In this document: piece by piece, positions 45,057 through 56,607 of the stretch
Layout: every line of letters begins with the position of its first letter
How positions within the stretch are numbered: the stretch's first letter is position 1
Source: Aegilops tauschii subsp. strangulata
Lineage: Eukaryota > Streptophyta > Magnoliopsida > Poales > Poaceae
Direction of reading: 5' to 3'
DNA length: 64,000 nt
Assembly (NCBI RefSeq): GCF_002575655.3
Contig: NC_053037.3
Location: 444,819,793 to 444,883,792, forward strand
Made by a program: the position numbers and the translations under genes
The notes under the pieces: model-generated
What the model was told of the DNA's origin: nothing
Seen by the model: the letters and a program-made list of their open reading frames with translations, nothing else
Database searches by the model: none

Positions 45057-45226
45057 TGACACGTCTGGCTAAGAGGCATGACACGTGTGGTAGATCAAGG
45101 TGAGACCGGCATAAAATGTCCTCCGCCAACAGTTCCGGCAAAAACTATGCCAGCAGCTGATCCGCTGCCCGTGCTCTGCTCTGCTCTGCTGCCGTTGCCG
45201 CCGCTAGTCCGAGTACGAGTACAGAG
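45057..45226 (+). promoter_or_regulatory. SCPL promoter and 5' UTR
   Basis: Upstream of the carboxypeptidase-like gene. A G-box/ABRE core CACGTG at 45082-45087 (within ACACGTGTGG) and a related ACACGTCTGGC at about 45059 precede a TATA-like ATAAAA at 45111-45116. The ATG is about 110 bp further on, after a CT-rich leader with CTCTGCTCTGCT. A G-box suggests stress- or hormone-responsive control, by inference only. Confidence 0.45.
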
Positions 45227-47978
45227 ATGATCCCGACGCGGCTGCTCTGCTGCTGCTACTTGCTGTCGTTCATCTTCATCGCCGTCGCCCCGCGCACGAC
45301 CGATTCCAAGCTGGTGACCAGCCTCCCCGGCTTCGACGGCCGCCTCCCCTTCCGCCTCCACACTGGGTGGGTACCTTCGTCTCCATCTCAAGCTCCACGA
45401 GCTAAGGTCTATCTACTTCTTGGATTCCTATAAATCGACATGTCCATGAATGAATTGAATCGCAAGGTACGTGGAGGTGGACCCGGGCACGGAGCTCTTC
45501 TACTACTTCGTCGAGTCGGAGGCCGGCGGCGAGGGCAACCCTTTCCTTCTCTGGCTCACCGGCGGCGACCGCTGCTCCGCCTTCAGCGGCCTCGCCTACG
45601 AGATCGGTCTCTCTTTTCATTCAGTTAACTATCATTAATTGCGGGGTCGATCGCCTCTACAGTCTCCATCTGCAACATGATCACATCATTCATGTATAGT
45701 GCAGGTCCCGTCAGGTTCGTCCTGCAGCCCTACAATGGCAGCTTACCACGCCTGCACATCAACCCAAACTCATGGACAAAGGTCTTCCAAGCTTCTCGTT
45801 CCATCTGAATATGTATGTACGCATGCTACTTGCACGCTAATACTAAGGTAATGTCCACCGGCGCAGGTGGCACACATCTTGTTCGTCGATTCGCCGGTCG
45901 GTGCTGGATTTTCCTTTTCCAAGCAACCCAAGGGATACGAGGTCGGGGATGTGTCCTCCTCGTTGCAGCTCCATAACTTCCTCATCAAGTGGTTCAGCGA
46001 CCACCCCACATACCTGAAAAATCCTTTCTATATCGGTGGAGATTCCTATGCCGGAAAACTTGTGCCATATATCGCACACATCATTTCACAAGGTACATAT
46101 ATATATACCCCGTGCCCTGTTTGGCAACTCCATCTGTGTAAATCTGTGTGCAAACTAGTACATGATCAATTGTTTCAATTCACTATAAGCTCTATCTGAA
46201 GTTCTGAACTGTATATGAATTCATGCTCACTAGCTTCCCTCTTCAGGTATTGAAGCAGGAAATAGTCCCCACATTAATCTTAAGGTACCACAATGACATA
46301 ATCATCGCTGGTTGTTTTAGCGATAACACTAAGTATCATAAGTCATTATCATATACTCCCTCCGTTTCAAATTACTCGTCGCTGAAATGGATGTATCTAG
46401 AACTAAAATACATCTAGATACATCCATACGTGCGACAAGTAATTCGGAACGGAGGGAGTATGTATGTTTGTTGATTTCAGGGATATCTAGTAGGCAACCC
46501 ATCGACTGGTGAAAGCATCGATATAAGCTCTAAAGTGCCATATGCTCACGGAGTTGGTATAATATCAGATCAATTATATGAGGTAACTAGACTCGAGCCT
46601 CCTCGCAGCTATGTATATAGTCCATTTTATCGCAATCAAAGGGGCCATTAATATGTTGTTTGCTGATGATATATGTAGACCATATTGGGGCATTGCCAAG
46701 GACAGGACTACATGTTTCCGACAAATGATTTGTGCGCCCAAGCTCTGGATGATTTCAATCATGTAAGAAGAAGAAAGAAACATCTTATGCTAGAATTGAC
46801 TTGACCGTTCGCAATGCAATTTTTGCAGCTTTTGTCCGAAGTTCAGCAGGCCCAAATTTTGTTGGACACCTGCGTTTTTGCGTCCACTCCAGCCCGGCCA
46901 GAAGCTGATAGTGGGACCGAGTACTCGGGTGGTGCTGGTAGGAGGATCCTAGTTGGAAATCCACCACCTCGCCCTCCATTTGGATGTGTTGTAAGTAGTA
47001 ATGTCTCCATTCCTCATGTAGTACAATGCGAGTTACTCCCTCCGTTCGTAATTACTTGTCGCAGAAATGGATGTATCTAGACGTATTTTAGTTTTAGATA
47101 CATCTTTTTCCGAGACAAGTAATTCTGAACGGAGGGAGTAGATAGTTTTCATCGCTTTTAACAATTTATTGCTCCCTCTGTCACAAAATAACAAAGTTGA
47201 GTCACATTTTTTGAAACGGAGGGAGTAGTAATTAGCCAAGAAAAATGCAACTTATACCCAATATTGTGTAGACTTATGGGTACTACCTATCGTATTTTTC
47301 CATCACTTTGACAACTTACAAGTAATTACCCGAGAATAAAAGTAACTTACTAGTGCTATGCATACCAATATTGTGGCAGACTTACAAGTACTACCTATCG
47401 TATTTCTGGGCAAACGCGGAGGTGACCCGAAATGCTCTTGGGATCAAGGAGGGGAGCGTGGGGGAGTGGGTGAGGTGCCACAACGCCGATCTGCCCTACA
47501 CAATCGACCTCAGGAGCAGCATTGAGTACCACCGGAACGTCACGGCCAATGGTGGCTACCGTGCGCTTGTATACAGCGGCGACCATGACGCAGTGGTGCC
47601 GCACCTGGGGACACAGGCGTGGATCAGGTCACTTGGCTTCCCTGTCGCCCACCATTGGAGGGCATGGCATCTCCATGGCCAGTCTGCTGGGTACCCACAC
47701 CATCGTTGCTAGCTATTATCGCTATTTCTTGCTTCATGCTTGCTGTATATCCTTGTTGATGCATGTATTTCTTGCAGGTTCACCTTAACTTACTCCAACA
47801 ACATGACATTCGCAACCATCAAGGTAACACTTGCCTTCTTAATCTGCCTGGATGCACAAGCTGGCTCTAATCAAGTTCCATTCGGTTGCTGCAGGGTGGC
47901 GGGCACACCGCGCCGGAGTACGAGCCCGAGAGGTGCTTCGCCATGTTCAGCCGATGGATACTCGACAAACAACTCTAG
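45227..47978 (+). CDS. serine carboxypeptidase-like protein (SCPL), 11 exons, 469 aa
   Basis: Peptidase family S10, likely the acyltransferase-type plant SCPL clade I. Exons read by splice sites: 45227-45366, 45467-45606, 45705-45781, 45867-46092, 46247-46284, 46481-46582, 46679-46762, 46829-46990, 47380-47690, 47778-47823, 47895-47978. All introns are GT-AG and phases agree, giving 1410 nt. A signal peptide (about residues 1-22, [16 protein letters not shown]) targets the secretory route, probably the vacuole. Catalytic triad: Ser179 (GGDSYAG), Asp393 ([10 protein letters not shown]), His446 (GGGHTAPEY). The mature start [20 protein letters not shown] is typical. Oddity: the oxyanion-side motif reads TGGDRCSAF instead of TGGPGCSAF (residues 78-86). 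Length is normal. The substrate cannot be told; such enzymes use glucose esters to acylate metabolites or cleave peptides. Confidence 0.9.
46356..46458. mobile_element. Stowaway MITE in SCPL intron 5
   Basis: 103 bp, CTCCCTCCGTTTC to GGAACGGAGGGAG, flanked by TA (46354-46355, 46459-46460). Internal words ATGGATGTATCTAGA and ACATCTAGATACATCC form the hairpin. Confidence 0.92.
47036..47138. mobile_element. Stowaway MITE in SCPL intron 8
   Basis: 103 bp, CTCCCTCCGTTCG to TGAACGGAGGGAG, TSD TA at 47034-47035 and 47139-47140. Same family and length as the MITE in intron 5. Confidence 0.92.
47172..47225. mobile_element. short Stowaway-like MITE in SCPL intron 8
   Basis: 54 bp between CTCCCTCTGTCAC and GAAACGGAGGGAG, only 33 bp from the previous MITE. 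The TA duplication is imperfect (TG/TA). Confidence 0.7.
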
Positions 47979-48325
47979 TACTCCTAACAGCCACGATCAA
48001 GTAGAGAAGGAGGCAAGCCAGACGATCAGAGTATTGGGTACCTCCCCACTCCACTATTCAGTGGTTTCGCCTACATATCAACTATACTGCCTGGCAATAT
48101 AGTTCGTACTAGAACATATAGGCGCGCGATGCCCTCCGTCTATATTGGAGAAAAACACTTAATATATTTTAGAAAATACGGATACTACAAATATCTTGTT
48201 AAGTATGGTACAGATATATGAGACAAAGAAAATTCTAAGAAGATACAATAAATCTGCATTTTGGTGCAGCAGACAGATTTTACAAATGCAGGGTTCAGAG
48301 GGATCACACCGATGCTATTGCTATG
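47979..48325. other. SCPL 3' flank
   Basis: Presumed 3' UTR and spacer. No further gene is seen. A clear polyadenylation signal was not fixed. The last five bases CTATG are the TSD of the next element. Confidence 0.5.
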
Positions 48326-48536
48326 TGTTAGGATTTAATTAATCCTATTAATCCATGCTTAAGGAATAGATCGCGGTTGCCATATGGAAACCGACGTTTT
48401 CCTAGCGCCTTCTGGAACAGACACCTTTTCACTTGGTGTCTTTTGTAACTCTATATATAGATGTATTCATCATCAATAAAGATTACCCCGATTCATTTGT
48501 TCGACTCTCTTGTTCGTTTACAATCGATCCTTCACA
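48326..48536 (+). mobile_element. 211 bp solo LTR, TSD CTATG
   Basis: Starts TGTTAGGATTTAATTAATCC and ends GATCCTTCACA, flanked by perfect CTATG copies (48321-48325, 48537-48541). It has a TATA-like CTCTATATATAG at about 48450 and AATAAAG at about 48475, in the order expected for a forward LTR. The small size fits a TRIM or a short-LTR copia family. No interior is attached. Confidence 0.85.
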
Positions 48537-48804
48537 CTATGTACAAATTGTCGTCATGTTTACATACGCTACTGTTCAGAACTAAAGATACAGTGATCTC
48601 ACATTAAATTAACACATGGCTATGGCTGTTGCTTTTCCAATTTCAATTAAATTGACATATGGTTATGGCCATTGCTTTTCCAATTTCAGTGCCGCCTCCT
48701 TGCACGCCATATTTAAATTGACACACGCGACCTTAGGTCGCATTAACGAGGCCCCACGGCTTTCTTATTCAGATGAAAGAGCATTTTGTGTGTCAATTCC
48801 CTAA
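48537..48804. other. spacer between solo LTR and TIR element
   Basis: Short duplicated words (ATGGC..TTGCTTTTCCAATTTCA at about 48622 and 48665) but no gene. It ends with TAA, the target duplication of the next element (48802-48804). Confidence 0.5.
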
Positions 48805-48826
48805 GGCCAACTCCACCGCGCCACCC
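48805..48826 (+). repeat. left TIR of the DNA transposon
   Basis: GGCCAACTCCACCGCGCCACCC. It pairs with the complement of 59139-59160 (GGCCATCTCCACCGCGCGACCC) with two mismatches in 22. Confidence 0.8.
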
Positions 48827-49117
48827 TATCCTGTCCGGCCCCGTTCGTTTGGGGTAAAAGGGACAAACGAAGCGGCCCAACGCGCGACGGCCCGGACCCA
48901 TCTTATCCATTTTGTGTCCGGACCGACTCATTTCGAGCGCAAACTTGCGCCGGGTTTGGGTCGCGGCGAACACCAAACGGACGCGCGCCTCGTCCGCGTC
49001 GGGGCCGCGTGCAGGTGGCCACCTACCTCCCACCCGCCCACATCAATGCGCACGAGCGGGCGGCCCCACCTGTCATCCGCACATCGAAGGGTCGCCGTCC
49101 TTCCTTAAGTGGGAACC

Positions 49118-49801
49118 ATGGACCGGTCGTCGTCCACACTGCCCCACGCCATCCCGCGGCCTCCTCGAAATCCGACAGCGCCGAACCCTAGCCCTTCCTT
49201 GTCCTCGAGCTCGCCGGCCGGCCACCTCGAAGCCATGGGCTTCTGGAACCGCAAGGGGAAGCACGACCGTGAGGCCGGCTCCTCCTCGGGGCGCCGCCGC
49301 GGCTCCGTGAAGAAGGAGGAGCCCGCGTCACCGCCGCGCTCCTCCCGTCGAGCCCCCGCGCCGGCCCCCTTCACCATCAGCCCTAGGCCCGCCGGCGAGC
49401 GCGACCGGCAGTACCTCGCGGCGGACGTGTGCCGGCGGTACTGGGATACGAGGACGCCGGTCCCGTGGAGCGACGCCCACCTCCCCAACGGATGGCACCT
49501 CAGCGCCGACCGTGTGCCGATCCCGCCGGTGCCGGCGAGCGGCCGTGCGCGCCGCGATGAGATCGAGCGCCGCCGCCGCCTCCTCCCCGACGACCTGTTC
49601 TACGACGACAGGTACGGCCCCGACTCGGTGCTCTGGGACACATGGCTCCAGGACGAGCACGACACGCGCCGCGTGTCCTACTTCGCCGGCACGGTGTCGG
49701 GGCCGCGGCGGCCACGTCGGGAGGTGCGCGGGCGTAAGCGGGTGCGCGGCCTCACGCCCACGCCGTCGCCTTCCCCGTCTCCGTCACCCTCTCCACCTCC
49801 T
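49118..49801 (+). pseudogene. transposon-borne ORF, 5' part (split by Angela)
   Basis: The ATG at 49118 sits in a good context (AACCATGG) and begins MDRSSSTLPHAIPRP. It encodes 228 residues before the insertion: a basic, Ser/Pro-rich start (KKEEPASPPRSSRR), a more ordered part (RYWDTRTPVPWSDAHLPNGWHLSADRVPIPP, then RRRRLLPDDLFYDDRYGPDSVLWDTWLQDEHD) and a Ser-Pro repeat (PSPSPSPSPSPP). The downstream half is at 58322-58786 in the same frame. From memory it resembles a multi-copy family of Triticeae hypothetical proteins; no function is known to me. Codon use is strongly GC3-rich, unlike the nearby retroelements. Confidence 0.75.
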
Positions 49802-51511
49802 TGTTGGGGAACGTAGTAATTTCAAAATTTTCCTACGCACACGCAAAATCATGGTGATGCATAGCAACGAGAGGGGAGAGTGTGTCCACGTACCCTCGTA
49901 GACCGAAAGCAGAAGCGTTAGCACAACGCGGTTGATGTAGTCATACGTCTTCACAATCCGACCGATCAAGTACCGAACGCACGGCACCTCCGAGTTCATC
50001 ACACGTTCAACTCGATGACGTCCCTCGAACTCCGATCCAGCCGAGCTTTGAGGGAGAGTTCTGTCAGCACGACGGCGTGGTGACGATGATGATGTTCTAC
50101 CGACGCAGGGCTTCGCCTAAGCACTGCTACGATATTATCGAGGTGGATTATGGTGAAGGGGGCACCGCACACGGCTAAGAGATCCAAGGGATCAATTGGT
50201 TGTGTCTATGAGGTGCCCCCCTGCCCCCGTATATAAAGGAGCAAGGGGGAGGCGGCCGGCCAAGGAGGAGGGCGCGCCAAGGGCCGGGAGTAGGACTCCT
50301 CCTTTCCTTGTTGGAGTAGGAGAGAAGGAAAGAGGGGGAGAGGGAGAAGGAAAAGGGGCTGCACCCCTTGTCCAATTCAGACCAGAGGGGGGTTGCGCGC
50401 CTCCTTCCTTTTGGCCTCTCTTCTCTATTCCCGTATGGCCCAAGAAGGCCCAATACTTCTCCCCGGCGAATTCCCGTAACTCTCTGTTACTCCAATAAAT
50501 ACCCGAATCACTCGGAACCTTTCCGAAGTCCGAATATAGTCGTCCAATATATCGATCTTTACGTCTCGGCCATTTCGAGACTCCTCGTCATGTCCCCGAT
50601 CTCATCCGGGACTCCGAACTACCTTCGGTACATCAAAACACATAAACTCATAATATAACCGTCATCGAACTTTAAGCGTGCGGACCCTGCGGGTTCGAGA
50701 ACTATGTAGACATGACCGAGACACGTCTCCGGTCAATAACCAATAGCGGAACCTGGATGCTCATATTGGCTTCCACATATTCTACGAAGATCTTTATTGG
50801 TTAGACCGCATAACAACATACGTTGTTCCCTTTGTCATCGGTATGTTACTTGCCCGAGATTCGATCGTCGGTATCTCAATACCTAGTTCAATCTCGTTAC
50901 CGGCAAGTCTCTTTACTCGTTCCGTAATACATCATCCCGCAACTAGCTCATTAGTTGCAATGCTTGCAAGGCTTATAGTGATGTGCATTATCGAGTGGGC
51001 CCAGAGATACCTCTCCGACAATCGGAGTGACAAATCCTAATCTCGAAATACGCCAACCCAACAAGTACCTTCGGAGACACCTGTAGAGCATCTTTATAAT
51101 CACCCAGTTACGTTGTGACGTTTGGTAGCACACAAAGTGTTCCTCCGGTAAACGGGAGTTGCATAATCTCATAGTCATAGGAACATGTATAAGTCATGAA
51201 GAAAGCAATAGCAACATACTAAACGATCGAGTGCTAAGCTAACGGAATGGGTCAAGTCAATCACATCATTCTCCTAATGATGTGATCCCGTTAATCAAAT
51301 GACAACTCGTGTCTATGGCTAGGAAACATAACCATCTTTGATCAACGAGCTAGTCAAGTAGAGGCATACTAGTGACACTCTGTTTGTCTATGTATTCACA
51401 CAAGTATTATGTTTCCGGTTAATACAATTCTAGCATGAATAATAAACATTTATCATGATATAAGGAAATAAATAATAACTTTATTATTGCCTCTAGGGCA
51501 TATTTCCTTCA
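49802..51511 (-). repeat. Angela 3' LTR
   Basis: + strand TGTTGGGGAACGTAG to CATATTTCCTTCA. The TATA-like box on the sense strand is the complement of CCCGTATATAAAGG at about 50227-50240. Matches 56608-58316 nearly base for base. Confidence 0.95.
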
Positions 51512-51524
51512 GTCTCCCACTTGC
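51512..51524 (-). other. Angela polypurine tract
   Basis: Sense strand GCAAGTGGGAGAC directly before the 3' LTR start TGAAGGAAAT. Confidence 0.8.
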
Positions 51525-51799
51525 ACTAGAGTCAATAATCTAGTTCACATCGCCATGTGATTTAACACCAATAGTTCACATCATCATGTGATTAACACCC
51601 ATAGTTCACATCGTCATGTGACGAATACCCAAAGGGTTTACTAGAGTCAATAATCTAGTTCACATCGCTATGTGATTAACACCCAAAGAGTACTAAGGTG
51701 TGATCATGTTTTGCTTGTGAGAGAAGTTTAGTCTATGGGTCTGTCACATTCAGATCCGTATGTATTTTGCAAATTTCTATGTCAACAATGCTCTGCACG

Positions 51800-52398
51800 G
51801 AGCTACTCTAGCTAATTGCTCCCACTTTCAATATGTATCCAGATTGAGAATTAGAGTCATCTGGATCAGTGTCAAAACTTGCATCGACGTAACCCTCTAC
51901 GACGAACCTTTTTGTCACCTCCATAATCGAGAAACATATCCTTATTACATTAAGGATAATTTTGACCGCTGTCCAGTGATCTACTCCTAGATCACTATTG
52001 TACTCCCTTGCAAAAATCAGTGTAGGGTATACAATAGATCTGGTACACAGCATGACATACTTTATAGAACCTATGGCTGAGGCATAGGGAATGACTTTCA
52101 TTCTCTTTCTATCTTCTGCCGTGGTCGGGCTTTGAGTCTTACTCAATTTCACACCTTGTAACACAGGCAAGAAACTCTTTCTTTGACTGTTCCATTTTGA
52201 ACCACTTCAAAATCTTGTTAAGGTATGTACTCATTGAAAAAACTTATCAAGCGTCTTGATCTATCTCTATAGATCTTGATGCTCAATATATAAGCAGCTT
52301 CACCGAGGTCTTTCTTTGAAAAACTCCTTTCAAACACTCCTTTATGCTTTGCAGAATAATTCTACATTATTTCCGATCAACAATATGTCATTCACATA
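51800..52398 (-). pseudogene. Angela RNase H and RT palm remnant
   Basis: Copia-type RNase H on the reverse strand (52170-51808: KVIPYASAIGSIKYVM, then VDHWTAVKIILN, then VVEGYVDASFDTDPDDSNSQSGYIL). Its frame runs into stops on both sides. At 52387-52398 the catalytic RT box, normally YVDD, reads Tyr-Val-Asn-Asp and lies out of frame with the RT sequence before it. The reverse transcriptase of this copy is dead. Confidence 0.8.
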
Positions 52399-53439
52399 TA
52401 CTTATCAGAAATGTTGTAGTGCTCCCACTCACTTTCTTGTAAATACAGGCTTCACCGCAAGTCTGTATAAAACTATATGCTTTGATCAACTTATCAAAGC
52501 GTATATTCCAACTCTGAGATGCTTGCACTAGTCCATAGATGGATCGCTGGAGCTTGCATATTTTGTTAGCACCTTTAGGATTGACAAAACCTTCTGGTTG
52601 CATCATATACAACTCGTTTTTTAATAAATCCATTAAGGAATACAGTTTTGTTTATCCATTTGCCAGATTTCATAAAATGCGGCAATTGCTAACATGATTT
52701 GGACAGACTTAAGCATAGATACGAGTGAGAAACTCTCATCGTAGTCAACACCTTGAACTTGTCGAAAACCTTTTGTGACAATTCTAGCTTTGTAGATAGT
52801 AACACTACTATCAGCGCCCGTCTTCCTCTTAAAGATCCATTTAATCTCAATGGCTCGCCGATCATTGGGCAAGTCAATCAAAGTCCATACTTTGTTCTCA
52901 TACATGGATCCCATCTCAGATTTCATGGCCTCAAGCAATTTTGTGGAATCTGGGCTCATCATCACTTCCTCATAGTTCGTAGGTTCGTCATGGTCAAGTA
53001 ACATGACCTCCAGAACAGGATTACCGTACCACTCTGGTGCGGATCTCATTCTGGTTGACCTACGAGGTTCGATAGTAACTTGATCCGAAGCTTCATGATC
53101 ATCATCATTAACTTCCTCACTAATTGGTGTAAGCATCACTGGAACTGATTTCAGTGATGAACTACTTTCCAATTTGGGAGAAGGTACAGTTACCTCATCA
53201 AGTTCTACTTTCCTCCCACTCACTTCTTTCGAGAGAAACTCCTTCTCTAGAAAGGATCCATTCTTAGCAACGAATTTGCCTTCGGATCTGTGATAGAAGA
53301 TATATCCAATAGTCACCTTTGGGTATCCTATGAAGACGCATTTCTTCGATTTGGGTTCAAGCTTATCATGTTGAAACTTTTTCAGATAAGCATCGCAACC
53401 CCAAACTTTAAGAAACGACAACTTTGGTTGCCAAACCAC
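52399..53439 (-). pseudogene. Angela integrase C-terminus and RT fingers
   Basis: Reverse strand 53439-52633: integrase end (KLSFLKVWGCDAYLKK, KKCVFIGYP), a linker with TIEPRRSTRMRSAPEWYGNP, and RT start (LLEAMKSEMGSMYENKVWTLIDLPNDRRAIEIKWIFKRK, then YKARIVTKGFRQVQGVDYDESFSLV). A frame change near 52635 leads to 52633-52388 with LYMMQPEGFVNPKGANKICKLQRSIYGL. A normal copia order, but frameshifted. Confidence 0.82.
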
Positions 53440-53704
53440 AGTTCATATGGTGTCGTCTCAAACGGATTTAGATGGTGCCCCTTTTTACGTGAATGCAGTT
53501 GTCTCTAATGCATAACCCCAAAACTATAGTGGTAAATCGGTAAGAAACATCATAGATTGCACTATATCCAATAAAGTATGGTTATGATGTTCGGACACAC
53601 CATTATGCTGTGGTGTTCCAGGTGGCACGAATTTGTGAAACTATTCCACATTGTTTTAATTGAAGACCAAACTCGTAACTCAAATATTTGTCTCCGCGAT
53701 CAGA

Positions 53705-54204
53705 TCATAGAAACCTTATTTTCTTGTCACGATGATTTTCCACTTCACTCTGAAATTCTTTGAACCTTTCAAATGTTTCAGACTTATGTTTCATCAAGTA
53801 GATATACCCATATCTGCTCAAATCATCTGTGAAGGTCAAAAAATAACGATACCCGCCGCGAGCCTCAACACTCATCGGATCGCATACATCAGTATGTATT
53901 ATTTCCAATAAGTCAGTTGCTCGTTCCATTGTTCCGGAGAATGGAGTCTTAGTCATCTTGCCCATAAGGCATGGTTCACAAGCATCAAGTGATTCATAAT
54001 CAAATGATTTCAAAACCCATCAGCATGGAGTTTCTTCATGCGCTTTACACCAATATGACCTAAACGGCAGTGCCACAAATAAGTTGCACTATCATTATTA
54101 ACTTTGCATCTTTTGGCTTCAATATTATGAATATGTGTATCACTACGATCGAGATCCAACGAACCATTTTCATTGGGTGTGTAACCATATAAGGTTTTAT
54201 TCAT
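53705..54204 (-). pseudogene. Angela GAG-pre-integrase and integrase core start
   Basis: 54204-54010 encodes DTHIHNIEAKRCKVNND and LWHCRLGHIGVKRMKKLH, the HHCC zinc region. After a frameshift 54013-53705 gives DACEPCLMGKMTKTPFSG and the core IHTDVCDPMSVEARGGYRYFLTFTDDLSRYGYIYLM. The distal core (53440-53700) is broken by stops. Confidence 0.82.
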
Positions 54205-54320
54205 GTAAACAGAACAACAATTATTCTCTAACTTAAATGAATAACCTTATTGCAATAAACATGATCAAATCATATTCAAGCTCAACGCAAACACCAAATA
54301 ACACTTATTTAGGTTCAACA

Positions 54321-55430
54321 CTAATCCCGAAAGTATAGGGAGTGTGCGATGATGATCATATCAATCTTGGAACCACTTCCAATACACATCGTCACTTCAT
54401 CCTTAACTAGTTTCTGTTCATTATGCAACTCCCGTTTCGAGTTACTACTCTTTAGCAACTGAGCCAGTATCAAATACCGAGGGGTTGCTATAAACACTAG
54501 TAAGTACACATCAATAACATGTATATCCAATATACCTTTGTTCACTTTGCCATCCTTCTTATCCACCAAATACTTGGGGTAGTTCCGCTTCCAGTGACCA
54601 GTCCCTTTGCAGTAGAAGCACTTAGTCTCAGGCTTAGGACCAGACTTAGGCTTCTTCACTTGAGCAACAACTTGCTTGCCGTTCTTCTTGAAGTCCCCCT
54701 TCTTCCCTTTGCCCTTTTCTTGAAACTAGTGGTCTCGTCAACCATCAACACTTGATGTTTTTCTTGATTTCTACCTTCGTCGATTTCAGCATCACGAAGA
54801 GCTCGGGAATTACTTTCGTCATCCCTTGCATACTATAGTTCATCACGAAGTTCTACTAACTTGGTGATGGTGACTAGAGAATTCTGTCAATCACTATTTT
54901 ATCTGGAAGATTAACTCCCACTTGATTCAAGCGATTGTAGTACCCAGACAATCTGAGCACATGCTCACTGCTTGAGCTATTCTCCTCCATCTTTTAGCTA
55001 TAGAACTTGTTGGAGACTTCATATCTCTCAACTCGGGTATTTGCTTGAACTATTAACTTCAACTCCTAGAACATCTCATATGGTCCATGACGTTCAAAAC
55101 GTCTTTGAAGTCCCGATTCTAAGCCGTTAAGCATGGTGCACTAAACTATCAAGTAGTCATCATATTGAGCTAGCCAAACGTTCATAACGTCTGCATCTGC
55201 TCCTACAATAGGTCTGTCACCTAGCGGTGCATCAAGGACATAATTCTTCTCTGCAGCAATGAGGATAATCCTCAGATCACGGATCCAATCCGCATCTTTA
55301 CTACTAACATCTTTCAACATAATTTTTCTCTAGGAACACATCAAAAATAAACACAGGGAAGCAACAACGCGAGCTATTGATCTACAACATAATTTGCAAA
55401 ATACTATCAGGACTAAGTTCATGATAAATT
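54321..55430 (-). pseudogene. Angela gag and protease start
   Basis: Gag, reverse strand, degenerate from about 55430; the DWIRDLRIILIAA and NYVLDAPLGDRPI stretch lies at about 55320-55190. The zinc knuckle at about 54620-54570 reads CFYCKGTGHWKRNYPKY: the last Cys ligand is Tyr, while the sister fragment at 3233-3283 keeps it. A protease-like part follows with stops and frameshifts. Confidence 0.75.
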
Positions 55431-56594
55431 TAAGTTCAATTAATCATATTACTTAAGAACTCCCACTTAGATAGACATCCCTCTAATCCTCTAAGTGATC
55501 ACGTGATCCATATCAACTAAACCATGTCCGATCATCACGTGAGATGGAGTAGTTTCAACAGTGAACATCACTATGTTGATCATATCTACTATATGATTCA
55601 CGCTCGACCTTTCGGTCTCCGTGTTCCGAGGCCATATCTGTTATATGCTAGGCTCGTCAAGCTTAACCTGAGTATTCCGCGTGTGCAACTGTTTTGCACC
55701 CGTTGTATTTGAACGTAGAGCCTATCACACCCGATCATCACGTGGTGTCTCAGCACGAAGAACTTTCGCAACGGTGCATACTCAGGGAGAACACTTATAC
55801 TTTGAAAATTTAGTGAGGGATCATCTTATAATGCTACCGTCAATCAAAGCAAGATAAGATGCATAAAAGATAAACATCACATGCAATCAATATAAGTGAT
55901 ATGATATGGCTATCATCATCTTGTGCTTGTGATCTCCATCTCCGAAGCACCGTCATGATCACCATCGTCACCGGCGCGACACCTTGATCTCCATCGTAGC
56001 ATCGTTGTCGTCTCACCAATCTTATGCTTCTACGACTATCGCTACCGCTTAGTGATAAAGTAAAGCATTACAGGGCGATTGCATTGCATACAATAAAGCG
56101 ACAACCATATGGCTCCTGCCAGTTGCCGATAACTCGGTTACAAAACATGATCATCTCATACAATAAAATTTAGCATCATGTCTTGACCATATCACATCAC
56201 AACATGCCCTGCAAAAACAAGTTAGACGTCCTCTACTTTGCTGTTGCAAGTTTTACGTGGCTGCTACTGGGCTTAGTAAGAACCGTTCTTACCTACGCAT
56301 CAAAACCACAACGATAGTTTGTCAAGTTGGTGCTGTTTTAACCTTCGCAAGGACCGGGCGTAGCCACACTCGGTTCAACTAAAGTTGGAAAAACTGACAC
56401 CCGCGAGCCACCTCTGTGCAAAGCACGTCGGAAGAACCAGTCTCGCGTAAGCGTACGCGTAATGTCGGTTCGGGCCGCTTCATCCAACAATACCGCCGAA
56501 CCAAAGTATGACATGCTGGTAAGCAGTATGACTTATATCGCCCACAACTCACTTGTGTTCTACTCGTGCATATAACATCAACGCATAAAACCAG
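55431..56594 (-). other. Angela 5' leader
   Basis: About 1.16 kb of untranslated leader between PBS and gag. No gene. It is the counterpart in reverse complement of 1-1056 of this window; the first ~330 bp after the PBS are found only here. Confidence 0.8.
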
Positions 56595-56606
56595 GCTCTG
56601 ATACCA
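56595..56606 (-). other. Angela primer-binding site (initiator tRNA-Met)
   Basis: Sense strand TGGTATCAGAGC, one base after the 5' LTR end CCCCAACA. This is the classic copia site complementary to the 3' end of initiator tRNA-Met. Confidence 0.9.
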
Positions 56607-56607
56607 C

